This document shows positions 1 through 9,220 of a stretch of DNA of 64,000 nt, one piece after another (position 1 is the stretch's first letter; each line of letters starts with the position of its first letter). Below the pieces are notes generated by a model, which was not told where the DNA came from, did no database searches, and saw nothing but the letters and a program-made list of their open reading frames with translations. This stretch comes from Lutibacter maritimus (GTDB taxonomy: Bacteria; Bacteroidota; Bacteroidia; Flavobacteriales; Flavobacteriaceae). The stretch spans positions 143,487 to 207,486 of the forward strand of contig NZ_FOZP01000002.1 in NCBI RefSeq assembly GCF_900116115.1. Reading direction: 5' to 3'. A program made the position numbers and the translations under genes.

Positions 1-398
1 GCTTTTATCATTGCCATAATTGGTGTAATTCCGCTTCCGGCAGCAATGGCTAGGTAATTTTTTTTGTTTGTTGAATTTGTTTCTAAAACAAATTTTCCTT
101 CTGGTTTTGAAACCTCTAAATTTGTACCTGTTGTTAAAATTGTTGTTGCAAAAACAGAAAATGTTCCGTTATCTATCGCTTTTATTGCAACTCTTAAGTC
201 ACCACTTTTGGGTGATGAACAAATAGAATACGCTCTGCGCAACTCTAACCCAGCAATTTCTTTTTTTATGTTGATGTATTGTCCCGCTGTAAACTGAAAT
301 TCAGACCTTAAATCGTTAGGAATATCAAATAAAATAGATACGGCATTTTTAGTTTCTTTTTTAATTTCTTTAATAGTTAGTGTGTGAAATTTCGACAT
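1..398 (-). CDS. PaaE-like flavin/ferredoxin reductase, N-terminal part (runs off the window)
   Basis: The first 132 codons of a minus-strand gene are visible; the 3' end lies before position 1. Reading from ATG at 398, the protein shows the FAD-binding motif RRAYSICSSP near residue 65 and the pyridine-nucleotide motif GSGITP near residue 125. This order is that of the ferredoxin-NADP reductase family used in PaaE (electron donor of phenylacetyl-CoA epoxidase) and in Hmp/Cbr-type reductases. The C-terminal plant-type 2Fe-2S domain expected for PaaE would be outside the window, so the exact subfamily is inferred. A TACTTTTG element on the minus strand at 426-419 would give a leader of about 15 nt. 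The gene is divergent from padR. Confidence 0.8.
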   Translation of the reverse strand, partial: MSKFHTLTIKEIKKETKNAVSILFDIPNDLRSEFQFTAGQYINIKKEIAGLELRRAYSICSSPKSGDLRVAIKAIDNGTFSVFATTILTTGTNLEVSKPEGKFVLETNSTNKKNYLAIAAGSGITPIMAMIK

Positions 399-418
399 TT
401 TCAAAAAGTTTAAGACTA

Positions 419-426
419 CAAAAGTA
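419..426 (-). promoter_or_regulatory. -7 element of the reductase promoter
   Basis: On the minus strand TACTTTTG matches the Bacteroidetes -7 consensus TAnnTTTG. It lies 21 nt before the ATG at 398. No clear -33 TTTG was assigned. Confidence 0.45.
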
Positions 427-545
427 AAGAATCTAAATACAATTTTTTGTTAAAAAACATACCTAACAAAGTTATACATAAGAAAATTATGCATATATTT
501 ATCCTACTAATTAAACTGCAACCTATAGTTTATAATGCAATTATC

Positions 546-878
546 ATGGGAAATCAAAAATTATACAAAGGATCTTTACAAACAATTATACTAAAATTGT
601 TAGAAGAAAATGATAAAATGTATGGTTATGAAATTACCCAAAAAGTAAAGGAATTAACCAAAGGAGAATTGTCTATTACCGAAGGTGCATTGTACCCAGC
701 ATTGCACAAATTGGAAGCCGAAAGATTGCTAGACGTTGAGGTTACTACCGTTGATAACCGTTTGCGTAAATATTACAAACTTACGGAACACGGCACCAAA
801 GAAACGGTAAACAGATTGGCGGAATTAGAGGAGTTTATTGCAACTATGAAAACAATTGTAAATCCAAAATTGGCTTAA
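546..878 (+). CDS. PadR family transcriptional regulator
   Basis: A 110-residue winged-helix repressor of the PadR family. The segment from GSLQTIILKLLEEN through MYGYEITQKVKE and TEGALYPALHKLE is the typical PadR helix-turn-helix and wing core. An in-frame ATG exists 99 nt upstream at 447, but the extra 33 residues are hydrophobic and unlike the family, so the start at 546 (MGNQKLYKG) is preferred. The gene is followed after 14 nt by a membrane protein and then by an ABC transporter, an arrangement common for PadR regulators that control their own export operon. The ligand is unknown. Confidence 0.9.
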   Translation: MGNQKLYKGSLQTIILKLLEENDKMYGYEITQKVKELTKGELSITEGALYPALHKLEAERLLDVEVTTVDNRLRKYYKLTEHGTKETVNRLAELEEFIATMKTIVNPKLA

Positions 879-892
879 AAAATTGCTTTACT

Positions 893-1594
893 ATGAAACT
901 AACTCTAGAACAAATACAACAACTCTACATTTTTACGCGGCAACATTATGTAGAACATTTTGATGTACAAACCGAGTTGGTAGATCATTTAGCAAATGAT
1001 ATTGAACAAATTTGGAAAACACAACCAAATCTTTCTTTTGAAGATGCCAGAAATATTTCATTTAAAAAATTTGGCGTTTTTGGTTTTATGGATATAGTTG
1101 GTGAACGCCAAAAAGCATTAAGCAAAAAATATTGGAAAATAATCTGGAGTTTTGCTAAAGATTGGTTTCAATTGCCAAAAATTATTTTAACCATATTTAT
1201 TTTTACTTTATTCACCATTGCTTGTAGAAGCAAATTTGGAGAATATTTTTTATTTAGTTCATTAATGATAATGTGTGTTTATGGATTAATAAAAGCATTT
1301 CAATTAAAAAACAATTTTAAAAAAAGGATAAAATCAACAGGTAAAAAATGGATGTTAGAAGAAATGATTTTTAGTGCAGGAATGGGCTTCTTCACTATGA
1401 TACCAATAAATTTAATAAACATTTTTAATCTTTCTAATTTAGATGAAAATATGATTTATTCTAATTGGTTCACTTTACTTTACGCTGCCATTTTTACTCT
1501 TTTAGTAATTGGATTTTATGTTGTTATTGAAGTTTTACCAAAAAAAGCAGAAGAATTACTAACCAAAAACTATCCAGAATATAAACTAGTGTAA
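893..1594 (+). CDS. PadR-associated integral membrane protein
   Basis: 233 residues. The N-terminal ~80 residues are soluble and helical (HFDVQTELVDHLANDIEQIW is a conserved-looking helix) and are followed by four likely membrane segments between residues 95 and 220. Bacteroidota PadR operons often carry such a protein as second gene; its role is not known to me, though a link to the repressor or the exporter is suggested by position. It starts 14 nt after padR and precedes the DUF5687 permease by 51 nt. No catalytic motif was seen. Confidence 0.7.
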   Translation: MKLTLEQIQQLYIFTRQHYVEHFDVQTELVDHLANDIEQIWKTQPNLSFEDARNISFKKFGVFGFMDIVGERQKALSKKYWKIIWSFAKDWFQLPKIILTIFIFTLFTIACRSKFGEYFLFSSLMIMCVYGLIKAFQLKNNFKKRIKSTGKKWMLEEMIFSAGMGFFTMIPINLINIFNLSNLDENMIYSNWFTLLYAAIFTLLVIGFYVVIEVLPKKAEELLTKNYPEYKLV

Positions 1595-1645
1595 CAAAAT
1601 CTACTAAACAAACACATATATAACATAGTCAATAAACCAAACCGT

Positions 1646-3124
1646 ATGATTAAACATTTTTTAAATTTTGAGTGGAAACAATTTTTTCGTTCATCATATT
1701 GGCAAAAAAGTATTGCTTTAAATATTTTAATGGGCTTTTTAGCCTTGTATTTTATGCTTACTTTTTTAATTTTAGGAATAAGTATTTATCCGTTATTAAA
1801 AAAGCAATTTCCAGAATCTGATCCGTTAATTTTAGTAAACGGATTTTTATTTTACTGGTTTTTAGGCGATTTAGTCATGCGATTTTTCTTACAAAAATTA
1901 CCAGTAGTAAATATTAAACCGTTGTTAACGCTTCCAATAAAAAGAAGTTCCATTTTAAATTATGTTTTAGGAAAATCTGCTATTTCATTTTTTAATTTTT
2001 TACCACTTTTTGCCATCATTCCGTTTGGTGTCATTTTAATTTTTGAAGATTATAGCACAACAACAGCATTAATTTGGATGTTATTAATGTACATTTTTAC
2101 ATTAATAATCAATTTTTTAAATTTTATTATTGAAGCCAAATCTGCCGAAACTGAACTATCCTTTTTACCAATTATCGCCATTGCATCAGGCTTGTTTGCT
2201 TTAAATTATTTTGAAATTATTTCAATTTCAAGTTTATTAGGAAACGCTGTTAACAGTATTATTTCAAACCCATTGTTAATTTTAATTCCATTAGCAATTT
2301 TAGTTGGTTTGTATGCTTTTAATTATTTAGAACTAAAGAAAAAATTATATGTAGATGGTTCTTTAAAAGCAAAAGCCGCAGTTGCAACAACTACCGATTT
2401 AGCTTGGACTCGTAGATTTGGAGATATTGCTCCTTTTTTACAACTAGATTTAAAATTATTATGGAGAAATAAACGTCCGAGATCAACCATTTTTATTTTA
2501 GTAATTGGGTTGTTGTACGGATTAATTTTTTACCCAAATCCAACCTATCAAAATATGCCAGCAATGTTTGTTTTTGTTGGAATATTTGTAACCGGAATTT
2601 TTATGATCAATTTTGGTCAATTCATTCCAGCTTGGGACAGCGGCTATTACAAGTTATTAATGAGTCAAAATATTAAATACAAACAATATTTAAATTCAAA
2701 ATATTCATTAATGACTATAAGTGCAGTTATAATGTTTGTATTAAGTATTCCTTACGTATATTTTGGATGGAAAATTTTAGCAATTCATTTTGCGGCAATG
2801 GTGTACAATATTGGCGTAAACTCACACGTATTATTGTTTGGAGGTTCTTTTAACAGAAAGAAAATAGATTTAACACAACGTGCAGCGTTTAATTATCAAG
2901 GAACAGGAGCTGTACAATGGCTTATTGGATTTCCTTTATTACTAATTCCAATTTTGTTTTTTTACATTCCTTATAAATTTATCAATTTTGAAGCTGGTAT
3001 TATAACTTTAATAGTTTTAGGTGGAATCGGAATTATTTTTCATCAAAAATTAATGAATTTTATTACCAAACGGTATTTAACTTCAAAACATAAAATGATC
3101 AGTGCTTTTGATCAAAACAATTAA
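1646..3124 (+). CDS. ABC transporter permease, DUF5687 family
   Basis: 492 residues, strongly hydrophobic, with about ten to twelve predicted membrane segments and a polar central region near residues 230-270 (ATTTDLAWTRRFGDIAPFLQ). This matches the DUF5687 family, found almost only in Bacteroidota and usually next to an ABC ATPase, as here (28 nt upstream of it). It is therefore inferred to be the membrane partner of the ATPase at 3153 in a PadR-controlled exporter, possibly for lipids or antimicrobial compounds. The substrate cannot be read from sequence. Confidence 0.8.
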   Translation: MIKHFLNFEWKQFFRSSYWQKSIALNILMGFLALYFMLTFLILGISIYPLLKKQFPESDPLILVNGFLFYWFLGDLVMRFFLQKLPVVNIKPLLTLPIKRSSILNYVLGKSAISFFNFLPLFAIIPFGVILIFEDYSTTTALIWMLLMYIFTLIINFLNFIIEAKSAETELSFLPIIAIASGLFALNYFEIISISSLLGNAVNSIISNPLLILIPLAILVGLYAFNYLELKKKLYVDGSLKAKAAVATTTDLAWTRRFGDIAPFLQLDLKLLWRNKRPRSTIFILVIGLLYGLIFYPNPTYQNMPAMFVFVGIFVTGIFMINFGQFIPAWDSGYYKLLMSQNIKYKQYLNSKYSLMTISAVIMFVLSIPYVYFGWKILAIHFAAMVYNIGVNSHVLLFGGSFNRKKIDLTQRAAFNYQGTGAVQWLIGFPLLLIPILFFYIPYKFINFEAGIITLIVLGGIGIIFHQKLMNFITKRYLTSKHKMISAFDQNN

Positions 3125-3152
3125 TTAACTACTCGACAAAAAATATATTACA

Positions 3153-3848
3153 ATGATAAAATCTACAGAACTTTCAAAAAAATACGGTGATGTAACCGTT
3201 TTAAATATACCATCATTAGAAATTCCAAAAGGACAATCATTTGGTTTGGTTGGAAACAATGGCGCAGGAAAAACTACTTATTTTAATTTATTGTTAGATT
3301 TAATTAAACCAACAACCGGAAAAGTAATAAATAATGAAATTCAGGTAAATAAAAGTGAAGATTGGAAACCATTTACAGCTGCTTTTATTGATGAAAGTTT
3401 TTTAATTGGCTACTTAACTCCTGAAGAATATTTTTATTTTATTGGTGAGCTTCGCGGAATGAATAAAGCTGATATTGATACTTTTTTAAATCAGTTTTCT
3501 GAAATTTTTAATGAAGAAATAATTGGTAGAAAAAAATATTTGAGAGATTTATCAAAAGGAAATCAGAAAAAAGCAGGAATTGTTGCCGCATTAATTGGAA
3601 ATCCTGAAGTAGTTATTTTAGATGAACCTTTTGCAAATTTAGATCCAACAACACAAATCAGATTAAAAAAATTATTGAAGGATTTAACTAAAAATAGTAA
3701 AACAACTTTATTGGTTTCTAGTCACGATTTAGGTCACGTTACCGAAGTTTGCGAACGTATTGTTGTGTTAGAAAAAGGAAATATTGTTAAAGACATTAAA
3801 ACATCTGAAGAAACTTTAAAAGAATTAGAAGCGTATTTTTCTGTGTAA
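3153..3848 (+). CDS. ABC transporter ATP-binding protein
   Basis: 231 residues, one complete ABC ATPase domain. Walker A GNNGAGKTT is at 34-42, the signature LSKGNQ at 133-138, Walker B VVILDEP at 153-159 and the switch histidine at 191. The signature LSKGNQ instead of LSGGQ is typical of ABC-2-type export ATPases. It should energise the DUF5687 permease encoded just upstream. The PadR, membrane protein, permease and ATPase genes form one plus-strand operon with short gaps. Confidence 0.92.
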   Translation: MIKSTELSKKYGDVTVLNIPSLEIPKGQSFGLVGNNGAGKTTYFNLLLDLIKPTTGKVINNEIQVNKSEDWKPFTAAFIDESFLIGYLTPEEYFYFIGELRGMNKADIDTFLNQFSEIFNEEIIGRKKYLRDLSKGNQKKAGIVAALIGNPEVVILDEPFANLDPTTQIRLKKLLKDLTKNSKTTLLVSSHDLGHVTEVCERIVVLEKGNIVKDIKTSEETLKELEAYFSV

Positions 3849-3940
3849 ACAAATTAAATACTTAGATTTTTGTATTTTTACAACCCACTTACAATAAATG
3901 TGATATTTAATAAGTTAAGGGATAAGTAAAATATATTAAT

Positions 3941-6187
3941 TTGAATAATTCTGTAAAAATAATTGTTGCTTTTATTGGCATGTTTTTACTTGTTGGATGC
4001 TCAACAAAAAAAGACGCATTTTTAAATAGAAATTTTCACTCCATCAATACAAAATACAATATTTTATATAATGGAAATGAAGCTTTTAAACAAGGGTTTG
4101 AACAATTAACTGCAAATTACGAAGATAATTATTGGGAAATTTTACCAATAGAACCTTTAAAAGTTGATGAGTTAGCGCTTCCTGGCGCTAAAAGAGATGA
4201 AGATAGTTCTCCACAAGCATTTGAAAAAGCTGAAGAAAAAGCGGTTAAAGCAGTTCAAAAACACTCAATGCTTATTGCACGTCAAGAACGCAATAAACAA
4301 ATTGACGATGCTTATTTATTATTAGGAAAATCTCGTTACTACTCAAAAAGATTTGTACCTGCTTTAGAAGCATTTAATTATGTGATTTTAAATTATCCGA
4401 GAGCTAACTTAATAAATGAAACTAAAATTTGGCAAGCTAAAACATACATTCGTTTACGAAACGAAGAACAAGCAATTGAAAATTTAAAAACACTTTTAAA
4501 ATCTGATAACTTAAATCAAAAAACTATTGAAAATGCAAATACAGCTATAGCAATGGCGTATTTTAATTTAGATAGTACACAGCTAGTTATCAATCATTTA
4601 AACAAAGCCATAAAAATTACTCCAAAAAACAAAGTAATTACAAAAGCTATGTTTACAACTAATAAAAAAACAGTTGTAAAACCTGTGTTATCAACAAAAA
4701 ATGCCGAACAAACTGCGCGCAATTTATTTATTTTAGGACAACTTTATAAACATCAAAATAAAATAGATTCTTCAAATTATGCATTTAATACGTTGCTAAA
4801 AATTAAAAAAGCACCTTTTAAATATAAAATTCATGCTGAAATTGAAAAAGCCAAAAACGTTTTATCTAATCAAGATAAAACTACAGCAATTGAGGTTTTA
4901 AAAAACCTAACTAAAGATCGTTTTAATAAAAATTATTTAGATGAGTTATATTATCATATAGGTAAAGTTGAAGAATCAAATGATCCTGAAAGTGCGTTGA
5001 CTAATTATAAAAAATCACTTCAATCAAGTATAAAAAATAATTTTCAAAAAGAATTAACCTACGAAGCAATTGGAAATTTATATTTTGAAAAAGCTCAATT
5101 TGTTTCAGCGGCTGCTTATTATGATAGTATTCTTCAAATAACAAAAGATGATTCATCAAAACGAATTTTTAGATTGAAAAGAAAAAGATCCAATTTAGAT
5201 GAAGTAATTTTATATGAAGACATTGCTAAAAGAAATGACAGCATATTGAATTTAGTTGCAATGAGCAACGATGAGCGCACTACTTTTTTCAACAATTACA
5301 TAGAAAAATTAAAAACTGCCGAAGAAGAACTTCAAAAAAATATAAATACAGGTTTAAATACAACTATTCAAGCAAACAATTTTAAGCCGGTAAAAGGAAA
5401 CTGGTATTTTTATAACAATCAAACTGTTGGCTTTGGCGAACAAGAATTTAGGCAAATTTGGGGAGATCGACTTTTAGAAGATAATTGGAGATTAAGTAAT
5501 AAAACTAAAATGAATTTCCCTGGTTTTTCGACTCAAGAACAGGAAAATACTATTGTTGTAAATAATTCTGAATTATTAGAATTATCGTATTATTTAAATC
5601 AAATTCCATCAAACAAACAAACAATTGATAGCCTAAAAATAAATAGAGATAATGCGTATTTTAAATTAGGCATTATTTATAAAGAACAATTTAAAGAAAT
5701 TGATTTAGCAAAAGAGAAACTAGAAAAACTATTAACTTTTAATCCAGATCCATCATTTTCTCTTCCTGCTAAATATCACTTGTATAAAATATATTCTGAA
5801 GAAAATAATAAAAAATCAGAAGAATTTAAAAACGATATTATTGCAAATTTTCCAAATTCTAGCTTTGCAAAAATTATTTTAAACCCTACCAATGTAGCAG
5901 TTTTAAATGATACTAATTTAGCTGAAAATGAATATGCACTTGTATTTTATGATTATAAAGATGAAAATTTTGATGCTGTAATTGAAAAATCTAACGAAGC
6001 AATTATTAAGTTTCAAGGAGACCAAATTATACCAAAATTTGAATTATTAAAAGCTTATGCAATTGGAAAAAAAGAAGGAATTTTAGCCTTTAAAGAAGCA
6101 TTAAATTTTGTTGCTATGAATTACCCAAATACCGAAGAAGGGAAAAAAGCCCTTGAAGTAATTGAAACCATTAAAACAAAAATTTAA
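3941..6187 (+). CDS. sprE: Type IX secretion periplasmic lipoprotein SprE/PorW
   Basis: 748 residues with a lipoprotein signal whose lipobox is LVGC (Cys about residue 20), then many tetratricopeptide-like helical repeats (for example residues 120-240 and 555-740). The N-terminal mature region, with KKDAFLNRNFHSINTKYN, is characteristic of SprE (Flavobacterium johnsoniae) and PorW (Porphyromonas), which are needed for T9SS function and gliding. The start codon is TTG; no ATG lies in front of the signal peptide. The location beside a bactofilin and the ATP synthase genes is the usual flavobacterial order. Confidence 0.85.
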   Translation: MNNSVKIIVAFIGMFLLVGCSTKKDAFLNRNFHSINTKYNILYNGNEAFKQGFEQLTANYEDNYWEILPIEPLKVDELALPGAKRDEDSSPQAFEKAEEKAVKAVQKHSMLIARQERNKQIDDAYLLLGKSRYYSKRFVPALEAFNYVILNYPRANLINETKIWQAKTYIRLRNEEQAIENLKTLLKSDNLNQKTIENANTAIAMAYFNLDSTQLVINHLNKAIKITPKNKVITKAMFTTNKKTVVKPVLSTKNAEQTARNLFILGQLYKHQNKIDSSNYAFNTLLKIKKAPFKYKIHAEIEKAKNVLSNQDKTTAIEVLKNLTKDRFNKNYLDELYYHIGKVEESNDPESALTNYKKSLQSSIKNNFQKELTYEAIGNLYFEKAQFVSAAAYYDSILQITKDDSSKRIFRLKRKRSNLDEVILYEDIAKRNDSILNLVAMSNDERTTFFNNYIEKLKTAEEELQKNINTGLNTTIQANNFKPVKGNWYFYNNQTVGFGEQEFRQIWGDRLLEDNWRLSNKTKMNFPGFSTQEQENTIVVNNSELLELSYYLNQIPSNKQTIDSLKINRDNAYFKLGIIYKEQFKEIDLAKEKLEKLLTFNPDPSFSLPAKYHLYKIYSEENNKKSEEFKNDIIANFPNSSFAKIILNPTNVAVLNDTNLAENEYALVFYDYKDENFDAVIEKSNEAIIKFQGDQIIPKFELLKAYAIGKKEGILAFKEALNFVAMNYPNTEEGKKALEVIETIKTKI

Positions 6188-6211
6188 TAACCTCACAAAA
6201 ATATAATAAGT

Positions 6212-6610
6212 ATGTTATCCAAAAAAAAACAAAATGAACCTATCGTATCTGAAATAAATGTAATAGGAAAAAATACCACAATTATTGGTGATATCATTTC
6301 TGAAGGCGACTTTAGAATTGAGGGAAAAGTTGAAGGAACAGTAAAAACAAAAGGAAAAGTTGTTGTTGGCGCTTCTGGCAAAATTAAAGGCAAAATTGAA
6401 TGTGCCGAAGCAGATATAGAAGGTAGTTTTTCCGGTGAACTATTTGCTTCAAATTTATTAACATTAAAAACTACAGCATTAATTACAGGAAACGTAGTTA
6501 TTTCTAAACTAGCTGTTGAGCCTGGTGCAGAATTTAATGCAACTTGCACTATGAAAAATTCTGTTAAGGAATTAAACAATGAACAAGCAAAAAAAGAAAA
6601 AACAGCTTAA
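6212..6610 (+). CDS. Bactofilin (polymer-forming cytoskeletal protein)
   Basis: 132 residues. A central right-handed beta-helix of about 90 residues with regular turns (GKNTTIIGDIISEGDFRIEG, then VEGTVKTKGKVVVGASGKIKG) is typical of bactofilins, which self-assemble into filaments without nucleotide and take part in cell shape and surface functions. It starts 24 nt after sprE. Its last 32 nt overlap the start of the AtpZ-like gene, so the two are probably translated together. Confidence 0.88.
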   Translation: MLSKKKQNEPIVSEINVIGKNTTIIGDIISEGDFRIEGKVEGTVKTKGKVVVGASGKIKGKIECAEADIEGSFSGELFASNLLTLKTTALITGNVVISKLAVEPGAEFNATCTMKNSVKELNNEQAKKEKTA

Positions 6611-6809
6611 TAAATACCTGCAATTAACTGGTGTAGCTTTTCAAATGGGATTAACTATTTATTTAGGCGTCTATTTTGGAAAAAAACTAGATATTTATTT
6701 CCAAACTACTCATAAAACCTACACCATCATTCTTACACTTGTGTCATTGGTTATTTCAATTTATAGTGTAATAGCGCAACTAAAAAGTATAAATGACAAA
6801 TATGATTAA
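6579..6809 (+). CDS. AtpZ/AtpI family small membrane protein
   Basis: 76 residues with a very basic N-terminus (KQKKKKQLNKY) and two membrane segments, at about 15-34 and 46-67. This is the AtpZ/AtpI layout; the family sits in front of F-type ATP synthase operons and has been linked to c-ring assembly and Mg/Ca transport. The frame overlaps the bactofilin by 32 nt at its start and the next gene by 17 nt at its end. Confidence 0.8.
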   Translation: MNKQKKKKQLNKYLQLTGVAFQMGLTIYLGVYFGKKLDIYFQTTHKTYTIILTLVSLVISIYSVIAQLKSINDKYD

Positions 6810-7182
6810 TGCAATTATTAGTTTTGGAGTTAAACTGTTTCTGATTATTGGAATTATTTTTGGCGCTCATATTTTAATACTTTCTTTTATACAAACTCCC
6901 TTATTTGGCAATAGAATTATTTTAGCTTATCTCGTAAATTTTTTATTGGCAATGGTTATTTATATCGCTTTATATAAACTCAAAAAAAAATATTTAGATA
7001 TTTTAGGATTTATATTTATGGGAGGTAGTTTATTAAAATTTGTTGCGTACTTCATTTTTTTCTACCCATTTTACAAAGAAGACGGAACAATAAATTCATT
7101 TGAAGCAACTGCATTTTTAGTACCCTATGCAGGATGCCTATTTTTCGAAACTTTTTACCTTATAAAACTCTTAAATAAATAA
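6793..7182 (+). CDS. Small membrane protein upstream of atpB (DUF6168-like)
   Basis: 129 residues with four predicted membrane segments, at about 8-30, 42-62, 70-92 and 104-125. Flavobacteria commonly keep such a protein between AtpZ and atpB; DUF6168 is the likely family, by position and by the short four-helix layout. A second possible start, ATG at 6802 (MINAIIS), would reduce the overlap with the AtpZ-like gene from 17 nt to 8 nt. A role in assembly of the membrane sector is inferred only from neighbourhood. Confidence 0.65.
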   Translation: MTNMINAIISFGVKLFLIIGIIFGAHILILSFIQTPLFGNRIILAYLVNFLLAMVIYIALYKLKKKYLDILGFIFMGGSLLKFVAYFIFFYPFYKEDGTINSFEATAFLVPYAGCLFFETFYLIKLLNK

Positions 7183-7262
7183 GGTATAAAGGTCTGTTAT
7201 TATATTATTTAGCAAAAGAAAAAAGCATAAAAAAATATTTTTTAGTTTTTAATATAAAACCG

Positions 7263-7271
7263 TACATTTGC
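7263..7271 (+). promoter_or_regulatory. Promoter of the ATP synthase genes
   Basis: TACATTTGC is a perfect match to the Bacteroidetes -7 element TAnnTTTGC and lies 36 nt before atpB, inside a 125-nt gap. A TTTAG run around 7240 could serve as the weak -33 region. It would let atpBEFHAG be transcribed independently of sprE. Confidence 0.6.
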
Positions 7272-7307
7272 AAAATCTTTTAAGAAAACCACTATTAATA
7301 AAGTGAT

Positions 7308-8405
7308 ATGCACAGAAATAACATAGTTAAACTACTTACGTTACTACTTTTAACTGTAACAATTTCAGTAAAAGCACAGCATGATACTCATAATGAGACT
7401 CCTGTTGAAGATGCTCATTCAGGAAAGGATATAAAAACTGAAATTAAAGAATATATAAATCATCACTTGTTAGATTCTTACGATTTTACATTGTTTTCTT
7501 ACACAAATGATGCTGGTGAGCATAAATATATTGGAGCGCCATTACCAGTAATTTTATGGGATGGTGGTTTACAAGTGTTTTCTTCATCAAAATTCAATCA
7601 CGGTGAAACTGTAGCTGAAGTAAATGGCAATTACTATAAAGTTTATCATAATAAAATTTATAAGACTGATGCAGAAGGAACAATTTCCTATGATGAAGCA
7701 CATCACCCAACAAATGCAAAACCTTTAGATTTTTCTATCACTAAAAATGTTGTTTTTATATTTTTAGTTGGTTTATTAATGTTATTTATGTTTAGCAAAA
7801 TGGCTAAAAATTACAAAAAAAGTGCTGTTCCTACAGGTCTTGGAAGATTATTAGAGCCAATAATTTTATATATAAGAGATGATATAGCTATCCCAAACAT
7901 TGGAAAAAAACACTACAAAAGATATATGAGTTACTTGTTAACTATCTTTTTCTTTGTGTGGATTATAAACTTATTAGGTTTAACACCACTTGGTGTTAAT
8001 GTAACAAACAACATTGCAGTAACATTAGCATTAGCGTTAATGACTTACTTTATTACAACATTTTCAGGAAATAAAGATTATTGGAAACATATATTTTGGA
8101 TGCCAGGAGTGCCAACTTTAATGAAAATTATTTTAGCTCCAATTGAATTATTAGGAACATTTATTAAACCATTTTCATTAATGATACGTTTGTATGCAAA
8201 CATTACAGCGGGTCATATTGTATTAATGAGTATAATAGGTTTAATGTTTATTTTCAAAAACTGGATAGGTAGTCCATTATCATTCGGATTGGCATTTGCC
8301 CTTTCCTTATTAGAATTATTAGTAGCAGCGCTACAAGCATATATTTTCACTATGTTATCTGCATTGTACTTCGGTTCAGCAGTAGAAGAACACGATCATC
8401 ATTAA
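7308..8405 (+). CDS. atpB: F0F1 ATP synthase subunit a
   Basis: 365 residues, longer than the E. coli protein (271) because of an N-terminal periplasmic extension with a signal peptide (about residues 1-23, ending in VKAQ) and a His/Asp/Glu-rich stretch, as is usual in Bacteroidota. The C-terminal part holds the membrane domain, with the essential arginine in SLMIRLYANI (Arg294), which faces the c-ring during proton translocation. It is followed after 33 nt by atpE. The final residues HDHH are unusual but in frame. Confidence 0.95.
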   Translation: MHRNNIVKLLTLLLLTVTISVKAQHDTHNETPVEDAHSGKDIKTEIKEYINHHLLDSYDFTLFSYTNDAGEHKYIGAPLPVILWDGGLQVFSSSKFNHGETVAEVNGNYYKVYHNKIYKTDAEGTISYDEAHHPTNAKPLDFSITKNVVFIFLVGLLMLFMFSKMAKNYKKSAVPTGLGRLLEPIILYIRDDIAIPNIGKKHYKRYMSYLLTIFFFVWIINLLGLTPLGVNVTNNIAVTLALALMTYFITTFSGNKDYWKHIFWMPGVPTLMKIILAPIELLGTFIKPFSLMIRLYANITAGHIVLMSIIGLMFIFKNWIGSPLSFGLAFALSLLELLVAALQAYIFTMLSALYFGSAVEEHDHH

Positions 8406-8420
8406 AAATTGAATGTTTAA

Positions 8421-8630
<210 letters not shown>

Positions 8631-8638
8631 GAAAATTT

Positions 8639-8675
8639 AAACAACAACTACAACGGTTGGTTGTAGTTGTTGTTT
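8639..8675 (+). terminator. Long intercistronic hairpin between atpE and atpF
   Basis: A perfect 16-bp inverted repeat (8639-8654 against 8660-8675) with a 5-nt loop, GGTTG. It lies in the 81-nt gap after atpE and is followed by TAATAAC rather than a long U run. It may act as a partial terminator or as an mRNA 3'-end protector. Confidence 0.6.
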
Positions 8676-8711
8676 AATAACTATTAATTAAAAAATAACA
8701 ACACATATAAT

Positions 8712-9209
8712 ATGGAAAAACTTATAGAACAGTTTTCATTAGGATTATTTGTTTGGCAACTAATTTTATTTATTGGGCTAGTACTTTTATTAAAAAAGTT
8801 TGCTTGGAAACCAATATTAAATGCTGTTAATGAAAGAGAAGAAGGAATAAAAAACGCATTAGACGAAGCTGAAAACGCACGTAAAGAAATGCAAAACCTT
8901 ACTGCAGATAATGAACGTATTTTAAAAGAAGCACGTGCTGAACGTGATATTTTATTAAAAGAAGCACGTGAAATGAAAGAAGGAATGATAGCTGATGCAA
9001 AAGAAGAAGCTAAAATACAAGCTACTAAAGTAATTGAACAAGCACAAGCTACAATTCAAGCAGAAAAACAAGCAGCTATTGCTGAAATAAAAAACCAAGT
9101 TGCTGAATTATCATTAAGCATTGCTGAAAAAGTTGTGAGAGGAGAATTATCTGATAAAGCAAAACAAACAAAGCTTGTTGAAGATATGTTAAAAGAAGTA
9201 ACTCTATAA
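8712..9209 (+). CDS. atpF: F0F1 ATP synthase subunit b
   Basis: 165 residues: one N-terminal membrane helix (about 9-28, LGLFVWQLILFIGLVLLLKK), then a long charged coiled coil (about 40-150) rich in Glu, Lys and Ala. This is the peripheral stalk subunit that links subunit a to the F1 head through delta. It starts 81 nt after atpE, the only sizeable gap in the F0 part, and ends 11 nt before atpH. Confidence 0.95.
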   Translation: MEKLIEQFSLGLFVWQLILFIGLVLLLKKFAWKPILNAVNEREEGIKNALDEAENARKEMQNLTADNERILKEARAERDILLKEAREMKEGMIADAKEEAKIQATKVIEQAQATIQAEKQAAIAEIKNQVAELSLSIAEKVVRGELSDKAKQTKLVEDMLKEVTL

Positions 9210-9220
9210 GTAAATAAAAA

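Noticed and set aside
3153..3848. BceA-type bacitracin exporter ATPase.
   Set aside because: The partner is a DUF5687 permease and the regulator is PadR, not a BceRS system; a drug-specific name is not supported.
6193..6579. A 128-codon minus-strand frame opposite the bactofilin.
   Set aside because: Low-complexity shadow of the bactofilin gene; the plus-strand protein has a clear family fold.
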